Positions 14,674-21,593 of a DNA stretch of 21,593 nucleotides are shown here, piece after piece. The stretch is from an uncultured Oscillibacter sp. Its GTDB lineage: Bacteria > Bacillota > Clostridia > Oscillospirales > Oscillospiraceae. Positions within the stretch are counted from its first letter, which is position 1, and every line of letters begins with the position of its first letter. A model generated the notes under the pieces. It had not been told where the DNA came from and searched no databases. It saw only the letters and a list, made by a program, of their open reading frames with translations. Where the stretch lies: NCBI RefSeq assembly GCF_910587525.1, contig NZ_CAJULS010000025.1, forward strand, positions 1-21,593, written 5' to 3'. Made by a program: the position numbers and the translations under genes.

Positions 14674-14707
14674 AACGGCGCCTCATTTTAAGGCGCCGTT
14701 TTATTTT
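14674..14707. terminator. bidirectional terminator between protease and radical SAM genes
   Basis: A 10 bp perfect stem AACGGCGCCT / AGGCGCCGTT with a 7 nt loop, followed by TTATTTT on plus; on minus the stem is followed by TCTCTATT. The genes on each side converge on it. Confidence 0.88.
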
Positions 14708-14732
14708 GCAGGTTTGATTGATCCGCACTCTT

Positions 14733-15620
14733 TTACGCGATCTTCGCCAGCCAGCGAAGGTCGTATGGCTCGTAGACCACCTTTTCATAGGCGTCCACAT
14801 CCAGCAGGACGCCCGTCCAGTCAGAGTGGATGTCGCCGTTCTGCTTGATGAGGATGTCGTATAGGATATCATAGGTCACGCTGTTTGCCGGGTCGGTCTC
14901 CACAATGGTGGAGTAGGGCAGAGTCTTGTGGTAGGTCAGCTCCATGCCCTGGTAGTCGAAATGGAAGCCGCAGCGCATCCGGCAGCCGTCCAGACCGGTG
15001 TACCGGGCGATCTGCTTGAGGTCCTGGAGGATCTTGTCATGCTCCTCTTCGTACAGGTTCTCCGGGGTGGTGGCGGTATAGTCGAATCGGAACTGGATGG
15101 AGGCCCCGGGGATCTTGCGGAACCGGTCCAGATAGGGGACCAGGTCCTTGGCAGGATAGTCCTTATAGAGTACGCAGTTCACCCGGAAACGCACCGGCAG
15201 CCGGGAGAGCAAGCCGTCATTGGACTCCACCACGTATTTCTGCATGTGGCGGGAGACGTTGACGCAGGTGATCTTGTGCTTGTTCCGTTCCAGAAACGCC
15301 AGCACATCCTCCTCGGACTGGTGCTCGGAAACCGGGAGGGTGGTGTTAATATAGACCTTGTGTGTGGTGGGGATTTCATTCAGCATGACCTGGAGAGCGT
15401 TCAGGTCAGACAGGGGCTCACCGCCGGTAAAGACGAAGTCGCACCGGGGGGTGATGGCGTCCATCCGGCGGATGCTCTGACAGATCTTCTCCAGAGAGAA
15501 GCCTGTCATATCCGCGTATTCCTCTTTATTGATACAGAAAGGGCAGTGGTTCTTGCAGTCATAGGGGACGAAGATTGTCACCGTAGCGCCACCCTCCCGG
15601 GTTTTATAGGGATGTGTCAT
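14733..15620 (-). CDS. radical SAM protein of unknown function
   Basis: A 295 aa protein with a canonical radical SAM cluster CKNHCPFC (Cys22, 26, 29) near the N-terminus and FTGGEPLSD (from 64), so it should cleave SAM reductively. Four further Cys are scattered, including Cys213/Cys217 (GCRMRCGF), but there is no SPASM or Twitch CxxC...C array as in MoaA-like or peptide-modifying enzymes. The C-terminus ends SDWTGVLLDVDAYEKVV and then a basic tail. I chose ATG 15620, since the frame upstream to 15824 covers the promoter; its ribosome site is weak (GAAAGG, 12 nt away). There are no obvious substrate genes or small peptides next door, so no function is assigned. Confidence 0.85.
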   Translation of the reverse strand: MTHPYKTREGGATVTIFVPYDCKNHCPFCINKEEYADMTGFSLEKICQSIRRMDAITPRCDFVFTGGEPLSDLNALQVMLNEIPTTHKVYINTTLPVSEHQSEEDVLAFLERNKHKITCVNVSRHMQKYVVESNDGLLSRLPVRFRVNCVLYKDYPAKDLVPYLDRFRKIPGASIQFRFDYTATTPENLYEEEHDKILQDLKQIARYTGLDGCRMRCGFHFDYQGMELTYHKTLPYSTIVETDPANSVTYDILYDILIKQNGDIHSDWTGVLLDVDAYEKVVYEPYDLRWLAKIA

Positions 15621-15653
15621 GATTGAATCGGCCTTTCGTAATGTGGATAGGAA

Positions 15654-15677
15654 CAGGGCGTCCAGGGCCCTGCCCTG
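15654..15677. repeat. hairpin in radical SAM leader, similar to the modA-modB hairpin
   Basis: CAGGGC and GCCCTG arms with an inner CAGGGCCCTG palindrome. The 14-mer GCCCTGCCCTGTGG (15667-15680) is identical to 5541-5554. It lies in the 5' untranslated region of the radical SAM transcript, between promoter and start codon. Confidence 0.5.
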
Positions 15678-15699
15678 TGGAACCCGTGTGCAATATACA

Positions 15700-15728
15700 A
15701 TTCTAATGGATTTCCCTGAAAAGGTCAA
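15700..15728 (-). promoter_or_regulatory. sigma-A promoter of the radical SAM gene
   Basis: Minus strand: TTGACC (15723-15728, 5/6), 17 bp, TAGAAT (15700-15705, 5/6). It gives a leader of roughly 70 nt containing the hairpin noted at 15654-15677. Confidence 0.75.
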
Positions 15729-15787
15729 GAGAAAAAGGAAAATTCTGTTCGAATTCCCCGCAAAATAAAAAGGGGTGGAGGGAAGAC

Positions 15788-15816
15788 TGTACAGCAGAAA
15801 GAAAAAATGGTATACT
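15788..15816 (+). promoter_or_regulatory. promoter of the ftsW-pbp operon
   Basis: TGTACA (15788-15793, 4/6), 17 bp, TATACT (15811-15816, 5/6) with TGG immediately upstream as an extended -10. The start codon follows about 30 nt after the -10. Confidence 0.7.
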
Positions 15817-15845
15817 ATTATCAATCAGGAAAAGGGGGAAATCGC

Positions 15846-17666
15846 ATGGAGCAGCTGACAGCGACTCTCCAGGCTCTGCTGGATATGGTATGCGGTCTGC
15901 TGGCGGAATATCCGCTGGCTGGCGTCTGGTACACCGCCTTCGTGCGGTTTTTGTTCCCGGTGGTGGCAGTGCTGATTCTGTGGCGGGCGGTTCGCTCGCT
16001 TCTGAAGATTCCCCACACGCCGGAGACCTGGGGTCTTTTGAGCCTGCCCAACGGCGCCTGCATCCCTTTGACGCACTGGGAGAACATCATCGGCCGCAGC
16101 AAGAGCGCCGATGTACACCTAGGCTATCCCAGCGTATCCCGCCAGCACGCGGCCCTCTGCCGGGGAGAGGATGAGAGCTGGACCCTCTATGACCTGGGCT
16201 CCAAGGGGGGGACGGAGATCAACGGCGTGCGGGTGGAGACCTCTGCGCCGGTGGCAATGGGGGACAGCATCACCCTCGGGGGTGTGCCTTTGGTTCTGCT
16301 GCCTCAGACCGCTGCGGAGCGGGAGGAGCTGGAGCGGAAACGGCGAGGTGAGCGTCCCGCCGCCATCTTTCCGTCTTTTTTGTGGCTGACGGTGTTCCAG
16401 GTGCTGGCCTGCCTGCAATTGATTGTGGCGGCGGGGGAGGCGGCGCCGGTGTCCATCCCCCTGGCCTTCCTGGGGTTGTCGGCGGTGATGTGGGCTTATT
16501 TCGCGGTGCTGCGCTGCACCCGCTGTGTGGGCTTTGAGATGGAGACCATCGCCTTTTTCCTCTCCACGCTATGCCTGGCGGTGACGGCCTCCAGCGCTCC
16601 GGGGAGCCTCTTCAAGCAATTTCTCGCCATTGTGCTGGGACTGGGACTGTTTTTGGTGCTGGGCATCTTTCTCCGGGACCTCACCCGAGTGCAGAAAAAC
16701 CGCTGGCTCATGGCTGCGGCGGCCATCGGCCTTTTGGGGATCACGCTGGCGCTGGGCCATTCCAAATATGGCGCAGTGAACTGGATTTCCATCGGGGGCC
16801 TTTCCTTTCAGCCCTCGGAGATCGCCAAAATCTGCTATATCTTCGCAGGCTCTGCAACGCTGGAGCGGCTGTTCCGGCGGCGGAATCTGACTCTGTTCAT
16901 TGTGCTGACCGGCGTGTGCATCGGCCTTTTGGGCCTTATGAGCGACTTCGGCACAGCGGCTGTTTTCTTTGTTACATTCCTGGTCATCGCCTATCTCCGC
17001 TCCGGGGACTTTGCCACTCTGGCCCTGATCTGCGGCGGAGCGGTATTCGGCGCGGGGATCATCCTGCGGTTTAAGCCCTACATTCTCAGTCGTTTCGCAT
17101 CCTGGGGCCACGCCTGGGAGGCGGCCTCCACCACCGGCTACCAACAAACCCGCACCATGTCCGCGGCAGCCTCCGGCGGCCTGCTGGGCATGGGGGCAGG
17201 CAATGGCTGGCTTCACCGCATCGCCGCGGCGGATACGGATCTGGTCTTCGGAATGCTCTGCGAGGAGTGGGGGCTGCTGATTGCCGTACTGGCGGTGGGA
17301 GCCATTATCACCCTGGCCTTTTTCGCCGCCAGAGCTGTTCGGGTGGGCCGGTCCAGCTTCTATACGATTGCGGCCTGCGCCGCCGGCTCGCTGCTGGTGT
17401 TCCAGACCTGTCTGAACGTGTTTGGCTCCGTGGATCTGCTGCCTCTCACTGGTGTGACCTTCCCCTTTGTCTCCAATGGCGGCTCCGCCATGATGTCCGC
17501 CTGGGGGCTTTTGGCCTTTCTAAAGGCCACGGACACCCGGGAAAACGCCAGCTTTGCCATTCGCCGGGGGCCGTCCCGGCGCTTGACGGAGGAAGCCCGG
17601 CAGCGGGCGGAGCCGGTTGGCAATCCTTTTGCCGCGGAAACGGAGGAACCGGATGAAGAAGATTGA
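15846..17666 (+). CDS. FHA domain-FtsW/RodA/SpoVE fusion (SEDS glycan polymerase)
   Basis: A 606 aa SEDS-family membrane protein that polymerises peptidoglycan glycan chains with a partner class B PBP. The N-terminus has one membrane helix (about 26-48), then a cytoplasmic FHA phosphothreonine-binding domain (about 65-155) with GRS (83-85), the VSRQHA core (97-102) and TEINGV. The SEDS part follows with about 10 helices: NWISIGGLSFQPSEIAK, SDFGTA (catalytic-type Asp), GGLLGMGAGNG with TDLVFGMLCEEWG, and PLTGVTFPFVSNGGS. ATG 15846 with AAGGGGGA upstream; it overlaps the next gene by 14 nt. Whether it serves elongation, division or sporulation cannot be read from the sequence. The FHA fusion implies Ser/Thr kinase control. 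Confidence 0.93.
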   Translation: MEQLTATLQALLDMVCGLLAEYPLAGVWYTAFVRFLFPVVAVLILWRAVRSLLKIPHTPETWGLLSLPNGACIPLTHWENIIGRSKSADVHLGYPSVSRQHAALCRGEDESWTLYDLGSKGGTEINGVRVETSAPVAMGDSITLGGVPLVLLPQTAAEREELERKRRGERPAAIFPSFLWLTVFQVLACLQLIVAAGEAAPVSIPLAFLGLSAVMWAYFAVLRCTRCVGFEMETIAFFLSTLCLAVTASSAPGSLFKQFLAIVLGLGLFLVLGIFLRDLTRVQKNRWLMAAAAIGLLGITLALGHSKYGAVNWISIGGLSFQPSEIAKICYIFAGSATLERLFRRRNLTLFIVLTGVCIGLLGLMSDFGTAAVFFVTFLVIAYLRSGDFATLALICGGAVFGAGIILRFKPYILSRFASWGHAWEAASTTGYQQTRTMSAAASGGLLGMGAGNGWLHRIAAADTDLVFGMLCEEWGLLIAVLAVGAIITLAFFAARAVRVGRSSFYTIAACAAGSLLVFQTCLNVFGSVDLLPLTGVTFPFVSNGGSAMMSAWGLLAFLKATDTRENASFAIRRGPSRRLTEEARQRAEPVGNPFAAETEEPDEED

Positions 17667-19020
17667 ACAGAGGGCGCTGGTCTGCCGCATTCTGGCGCTG
17701 CTGCTGGCGGCGGGACTGTGCCTCTTTCTGGTACGGTATTTCCGAAGCGCCGGAAACTGGGCCTCCTCGGCCTTCAACCGCCACCTGTACGACTCTGCGG
17801 GACAGCTGGCCACAGGTACCGTGCTGGACCGGGACGGGGACGTGCTCTCCTCAATCAGGAACGGCAAACGTACCTATTACGACGGGGAAACGGTACGCAA
17901 GGCCACCCTCCATGCAGTGGGGGACCTGCAGGGCAATATCGGCACCGGGGCCCTGAACGCATTTGCCGACAAGCTGACGGGTTACAGCCTGCTCAACGGA
18001 GCCTTTGGCGCCGGACGGGGCGGGGAGCTGTATCTGACGCTGGACGCCCGGTACAACTATGAGGCATACCAGGCCCTGAACGGCCACGCCGGGACAGTGG
18101 CGGTATACAACTACAAGACCGGGGAGATCCTCTGCATGGTCTCAGCCCCCAGCTATGACCCGCTGCACGTCCCTGAGGATATAGAGACCAATGACCGCTG
18201 GAAAGGGGCATATCTGAACCGTTTTCTCTCCTCCGTCTTCACTCCAGGGTCCGTTTATAAGACGGTGACCTTGGCGGCGGCGCTGGAGAACATTCCAGAC
18301 CTGGAGACCCGTATTTGGACATGTTCCGGCGATGTGCGGGTCGGGGAGGAGACTGTCGTCTGCTCCGGCATCCATGGGGAACAGGACATTGGAGACGCCT
18401 TTGCAAACAGCTGCAATGCGGCCTTTGCCCAGATCGCGGCAGAGCTGGGGGCGGACACTCTGAAAAGATACACAGAGAGAGCGGGCCTTACCAGCAGCTA
18501 TTCCGTCGATGATCTCCCCACGGCCCGGGGTTCCTTCAGCTGGGAGAGCATGACGGAGGGCCGCCTGGGCTGGGCCGGTGTTGGGCAGGACCAGGATCTG
18601 GTGAACCCCTGTGCTCTGATGGTCTACATGGGGGCCATTGCAAACGGCGGCAGGGCGGCGGAGCCGTATCTGATTCTGCGGACGAAAAACGCCCTGGGGG
18701 TGCCGTCCCTGCCCCATATTCCCGAAAAAACAGGGACGCTGGTAGACCGGTCTACGGCGGAAAAATTGGCGGATATGATGTCCGCCAATGTGGAGAAGAC
18801 ATATGGTACAAGGCGGTTTCCCAACATGGACCTGTGCGCCAAATCCGGTACCGCCGAGGTGGGAGAGGGGCAGACACCCCACGCCTGGTTTGCGGGTTTT
18901 CTGCGGAATGAGGACGCGCCCTACGCCTTTGTGGCGCTGGTGGAGAACGGCGGCAGCGGAAACGCCGTGGCGGGGACCGTGGCGGGAAAGGTGCTGGATG
19001 TGATTGTCAATGGGTACTGA
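17653..19020 (+). CDS. class B penicillin-binding protein (PbpA-type transpeptidase)
   Basis: A 455 aa membrane-anchored transpeptidase that cross-links glycan made by the SEDS partner encoded just upstream. One N-terminal helix (about 9-28) precedes the short N-terminal domain (LYDSAGQLATGTVLDRDGDV), followed by the penicillin-binding domain with SVYK (200-203), SCN (253-255) and KSGT (397-400), all intact. It is short for a class B PBP (many exceed 550 aa) and resembles the compact PbpA of Actinobacteria that pairs with RodA. The ATG at 17653 has GGAGG 6 nt upstream, inside ftsW, giving a 14 nt overlap and coupled translation. Confidence 0.94.
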   Translation: MKKIEQRALVCRILALLLAAGLCLFLVRYFRSAGNWASSAFNRHLYDSAGQLATGTVLDRDGDVLSSIRNGKRTYYDGETVRKATLHAVGDLQGNIGTGALNAFADKLTGYSLLNGAFGAGRGGELYLTLDARYNYEAYQALNGHAGTVAVYNYKTGEILCMVSAPSYDPLHVPEDIETNDRWKGAYLNRFLSSVFTPGSVYKTVTLAAALENIPDLETRIWTCSGDVRVGEETVVCSGIHGEQDIGDAFANSCNAAFAQIAAELGADTLKRYTERAGLTSSYSVDDLPTARGSFSWESMTEGRLGWAGVGQDQDLVNPCALMVYMGAIANGGRAAEPYLILRTKNALGVPSLPHIPEKTGTLVDRSTAEKLADMMSANVEKTYGTRRFPNMDLCAKSGTAEVGEGQTPHAWFAGFLRNEDAPYAFVALVENGGSGNAVAGTVAGKVLDVIVNGY

Positions 19021-19067
19021 TACAACGCCGCCGCTGCGGTATTTTGACGATGGGAGAGCGTGTACCA

Positions 19068-19367
19068 ATGAAAGAGAAAAAAGGCTTCCTTTTGCAGACC
19101 GTGAAACAGATGAATGCTGGGGCCATCGTCTCCGGTCTGGGCTTTTTGCTGTATCTGGCGCTGTCCGCACTGGAGCTGGAGACAGCGGCGGACATCACGG
19201 CAGTGGCCTTTGGTATGGTGTCGGTTTATGTGTTTGCCTCCGTGGCCGCTGGACGATCCCGGAACAGAGAGGCAGTGAGTTACAGTCTGCTGTGGGGGAC
19301 CGGAGCGCTGGCGCTGCTGCTGGGCGGCTGCGGTGTGCTGACGATTCGGATGTGGCTGGGGCTTTGA
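19068..19367 (+). CDS. small membrane protein, unknown function
   Basis: A 99 aa protein with a basic start (MKEKKGFLLQTVKQM) and three predicted membrane helices (about 17-36, 43-63 and 74-94). It follows the PBP by 47 nt on the same strand with no terminator between, so it is probably the third gene of the cell-wall operon. ATG 19068 was chosen for the GGGAGAG 9 nt upstream; ATG 19050 or TTG 19044 are possible but lack a site. I do not recognise the family. Role in the operon is unknown; an accessory subunit of the FtsW-PBP pair is one option. Confidence 0.6.
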   Translation: MKEKKGFLLQTVKQMNAGAIVSGLGFLLYLALSALELETAADITAVAFGMVSVYVFASVAAGRSRNREAVSYSLLWGTGALALLLGGCGVLTIRMWLGL

Positions 19368-19370
19368 AAA

Positions 19371-19408
19371 AGAAAACGCCGGATGTCAAACGACGTCCGG
19401 CGTTTTCT
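19371..19408. terminator. bidirectional terminator overlapping the 3' end of the MATE gene
   Basis: A 17 bp stem (one G-T wobble) AGAAAACGCCGGATGTC / GACGTCCGGCGTTTTCT with loop AAAC. It starts 3 nt after the small membrane protein stop. The stem's right arm is also the last codons of the MATE gene and the MATE stop codon begins in the loop. The T-run is inside the arm (TTTTCT) on both strands. Confidence 0.85.
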
Positions 19409-20780
19409 CTGTCTCGCCCATGCGGTGTTTCAAATGCCTCATGCCTAGGCAGTAGCAGGTCAGCTGGGCGAGAAAGGTGATGGTCCAGGAGACGGGATAG
19501 GAGATATAGACGGTGTGAATGGTGTGGTAGGCCGGGATCTGAAAGAGAACGGAGACCCAGAGAATCCGCAGGCCGCAGGCGCCGATGAGGGAGATCAGCA
19601 TGGGAGTGATGGCGAAGCCGATACCCCGGATGGAGCCCACAATCACGTCCATCAGGCCGCAGAGGGCGTAGAGAGCGCAGACGATGCGGAGACGGTCCAT
19701 TCCGGCGGCGATGACTGCGGGACTGTCGGAGTAAATGCCCAGCAGCCGGGGCCCCAGAAGCAGGGCGGAACCGCCCAGTACACCGCCTACTACCACGGCG
19801 CAGCCCAGAGCCCGCACCATGATGGGCCGGATGCGGTCAATCCGCCCGGCGCCCAGGTTCTGGCTGGTAAAGGAGATGTTGGCCTGATAAAAAGCGTTGA
19901 CAGAGGCGTAGATAAAGGTCTCGATGTTGCTGGCGGCGGCGTTCCCGGCCATAACGATCTCCCCGAAGGAGTTGACGGAGGATTGAATGACCACGTTGGA
20001 AAGGGAGAACAAAATACCCTGGATGCCGGCGGGTATGCCCACCTTCATGATCTGCCGGAGGCGGAGCGGGTGGATTCGCAGCTGCCGCAGGTCCAGACGG
20101 ACAGATCCGCCCGTCTTTGTCAGGCAGCGGAGCACCAGCAGGGCGGAGACGCACTGGGAGGCCACCGTGGCAATGGCCACACCGGCCACGTCCAGGCGGC
20201 AAACAATGACAAAAATCAGGTTCAGCACCACGTTCACCACGCCAGCGAAGAAGAGGTAATACAGGGGGCGGCGGGTGTCACCCACGGCCCGCAGCAGCGC
20301 CGCGCCGAAGTTGTAGAACATCATGGCGGGCATTCCCAGAAAGTAGATGCGAAGGTACAGTGTGGCCAGGTCTAATACCTCCGGCGGGGACTGCATCCAG
20401 ACCAGAATGGTATGGGCGCCAAAGGCGCCCACCACCGTCAGGAAGAGTCCGCCCAGAAGACTGAGGAAAATAGCAGTGTGAACAGTCTGGCGAAGGCTCT
20501 CCTCCTCCCGGGCCCCGTAAAAACGGGCGGCCAGAATATTGGCGCCCACGGACAGTCCGATAAAGAGATTGGTCAAAAGACCGATGATGGAGGCATTGGA
20601 GCCAACCGCCGCCAGGGAGTTGTCCCCGGCCCAGCGGCCCACCACGATGATGTCCGCCGCGTTAAAGAGGAGCTGCAGGATGCTGGAGAACATCAGCGGC
20701 AGAGCAAACTGCAAAAGCTTTGGCAGGATTGCTCCGCTGCACATATCGATCTCATAGGTTTTTCCCTGGCCCCGTGCCAT
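19386..20780 (-). CDS. MATE family multidrug/cation exporter
   Basis: A 464 aa polytopic membrane protein with about 12 hydrophobic segments in two halves, the length and order of MATE exporters (YoeA/VmrA-like branch). The first half opens LLQFALPLMFSSILQLLFNA with AADIIVVGRWAGDNSLAAVG, a MATE signature; the second half repeats it (MKVGIPAGIQGILFSLSNVV). These pumps expel cationic drugs or metabolites with Na+ or H+; the substrate cannot be deduced. ATG 20780 has AGGAGG about 9 nt upstream. Its last codons and stop lie in the shared terminator hairpin. Confidence 0.92.
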   Translation of the reverse strand: MARGQGKTYEIDMCSGAILPKLLQFALPLMFSSILQLLFNAADIIVVGRWAGDNSLAAVGSNASIIGLLTNLFIGLSVGANILAARFYGAREEESLRQTVHTAIFLSLLGGLFLTVVGAFGAHTILVWMQSPPEVLDLATLYLRIYFLGMPAMMFYNFGAALLRAVGDTRRPLYYLFFAGVVNVVLNLIFVIVCRLDVAGVAIATVASQCVSALLVLRCLTKTGGSVRLDLRQLRIHPLRLRQIMKVGIPAGIQGILFSLSNVVIQSSVNSFGEIVMAGNAAASNIETFIYASVNAFYQANISFTSQNLGAGRIDRIRPIMVRALGCAVVVGGVLGGSALLLGPRLLGIYSDSPAVIAAGMDRLRIVCALYALCGLMDVIVGSIRGIGFAITPMLISLIGACGLRILWVSVLFQIPAYHTIHTVYISYPVSWTITFLAQLTCYCLGMRHLKHRMGETEKTPDVV

Positions 20781-20816
20781 AACAACAGCCTCCTGATTGT
20801 AATAAACTTGCCGTTT

Positions 20817-20862
20817 TTACCGGCAGTTCCATTATTTTAACATGACCTTACCGGAAAAGCCA
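20817..20862 (-). promoter_or_regulatory. candidate MATE promoter with two CCGGTAA repeats
   Basis: Minus strand: weak TGGCTT (20857-20862), 17 bp, TAAAAT (20834-20839). Identical CCGGTAA heptamers occur at 20848-20854 (in the spacer) and 20817-20823 (just after the likely start), 31 bp apart, about three helical turns, which could be an operator pair. The rest of 20781-20971 shows nothing else but the metQ terminator. Confidence 0.35.
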
Positions 20863-20928
20863 CAGGGAGTGCCGGAAATCTCAGATGAATTCCACGAAAA
20901 AAACAGATACTATTTAGGCAATCAGACG

Positions 20929-20956
20929 AAAAAAGGGAGGAACGTTCGTTCCTCCC
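20929..20956 (-). terminator. rho-independent terminator of metQ
   Basis: Minus strand: perfect GGGAGGAACG / CGTTCCTCCC arms (about 9 bp with a small loop) followed by TTTTTT, 15 nt past the metQ stop. Confidence 0.92.
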
Positions 20957-20971
20957 CGAGTGGTGTCTTTC

Positions 20972-21556
20972 TCAGAACAGAGGAACCACGGCGCCGTCGT
21001 AGGTATCCTCAATAAAGGTCTTCACCGTGTCGCTCTGCAGGGCCTTCACCAGAGCTTGGATGCCCGCGCTGCTCTCACTGCCCTCCTTCACGGCCAGCAC
21101 GTTCACATAAGCCTCCGCCGCCGCGCCGTCGGCGGCCTCCACCGCCACGGCGTCGGAGACCTTCAGCCCCGCGTCAATGGCGTAGTTGCCGTTGATGACG
21201 GCCATGTCCACATCCTGGAGCGTGGTGGGCAGGAGGCGGGCCTCCAGCTCCATGATCTCATAGTTGTGGGGATTTTCCGCGATATCGCTCTTGGTGGCGG
21301 AGAGGCCCACGCCGTCTTTGAGCTTGATGAGGCCCTCCTGCTCCAGCAGCAGCAGCGCCCGGGCCTCGTTGGTGCCGTCGTTGGGCACCGCGATCTGGGC
21401 GCCGTCCTGGAGGTCCGCCAGGGCCGCCGTCTTGCCGGCGTACAGGCCGAAAGGCTCGTAGTGGATGCCCGCGGCGCTGACCATGTGGGTGCCGTTCTCC
21501 GCGTTGAACTCATTCATATAGGTGATGTGCTGGAAGTAGTTGGCGTCCAGGGAGCC
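20972..21556 (-). CDS. metQ: methionine ABC transporter substrate-binding protein, C-terminal part
   Basis: 195 codons (stop included) of an NlpA/MetQ-family lipoprotein that binds methionine for MetNI. The readable part starts SLDANYFQHITYMNEFNAEN, the characteristic ANYFQH motif of the family, and continues with HYEPFGLYAGKTA, the AVPNDGTNEARAL segment and DVDMAVINGNYAIDAGL, all typical. About 70-80 N-terminal residues, including the signal peptide, are missing because the contig ends. The frame runs upstream of the first ATG (21517) to 21556, where adapter sequence begins, so it is a partial gene and that ATG is not the start. Confidence 0.93.
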   Translation of the reverse strand, partial: GSLDANYFQHITYMNEFNAENGTHMVSAAGIHYEPFGLYAGKTAALADLQDGAQIAVPNDGTNEARALLLLEQEGLIKLKDGVGLSATKSDIAENPHNYEIMELEARLLPTTLQDVDMAVINGNYAIDAGLKVSDAVAVEAADGAAAEAYVNVLAVKEGSESSAGIQALVKALQSDTVKTFIEDTYDGAVVPLF

Positions 21557-21593
21557 AGATCGGAAGAGCGTCGTGTAGGGAAAGAGTGTAGAT
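21557..21593. other. Illumina TruSeq adapter contamination at contig end
   Basis: The last 37 bases begin AGATCGGAAGAGCGTCGTGT and match, base for base, the reverse complement of the Illumina TruSeq universal adapter as I know it. They are not genomic and interrupt metQ. Confidence 0.97.

Noticed and set aside
1..21593. CRISPR arrays, tRNA/rRNA genes, insertion sequences, prophage
   Set aside because: No regularly spaced repeats, transposase, integrase or tRNA-like fold was seen; gene order looks like ordinary chromosome.

Overview
The window looks like a GC-rich Clostridia genome, most likely a gut member of the Oscillospirales/Oscillospiraceae. This is inferred from strong AGGAGG-type ribosome sites, frequent TTG/GTG starts, lipobox lipoproteins, an FHA-FtsW fusion and a YqeB/YqeC/SelD cluster; no rRNA or other marker is present to confirm it. 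The right end is not genomic: the last 37 bases (21557-21593) are Illumina TruSeq adapter, so the contig really stops inside metQ.

Layout. 1-219 is the start of a DUF1292 gene leaving the window leftwards. 530-3226 is a class A penicillin-binding protein. 3270-9398, all on the minus strand, is a molybdenum block: moaA, moaC, a MOSC protein, a molybdopterin-binding MoeA-like protein, then (after a hairpin) modA, modB, modC and mogA. Divergent from it, at 9543-12053, is yqeC-yqeB-selD, the accessory set for selenium-dependent molybdenum hydroxylases. The two units fire from back-to-back promoters whose -35 boxes are 9 bp apart, with palindromes in the same 100 bp. Together they supply molybdate uptake, pterin cofactor synthesis, cofactor insertion and activated selenium. 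The hydroxylase itself, MocA/MobA and MoaD/MoaE are not in the window.

12086-14670 holds two divergent lipoprotein genes, a serpin (protease inhibitor) and a subtilisin-like S8 protease, separated by about 150 bp carrying three in-phase GTAAGAAA direct repeats. This looks like a co-regulated inhibitor/protease pair on the outer face of the membrane and is the best candidate for a little-described system here.

14733-15620 is a stand-alone radical SAM protein of unknown function. 15846-19367 is a cell-wall synthesis operon: FHA-FtsW/RodA glycan polymerase, class B PBP transpeptidase, and a small membrane protein. 19386-20780 is a MATE-family exporter, and 20972-21556 is the C-terminal part of the methionine-binding lipoprotein MetQ.

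Most genes are tightly packed (4-14 bp overlaps, ribosome sites embedded in the preceding gene's last codons). Rho-independent hairpins separate the convergent units. Several starts were moved from the longest open frame to the codon correctly spaced from its ribosome site.
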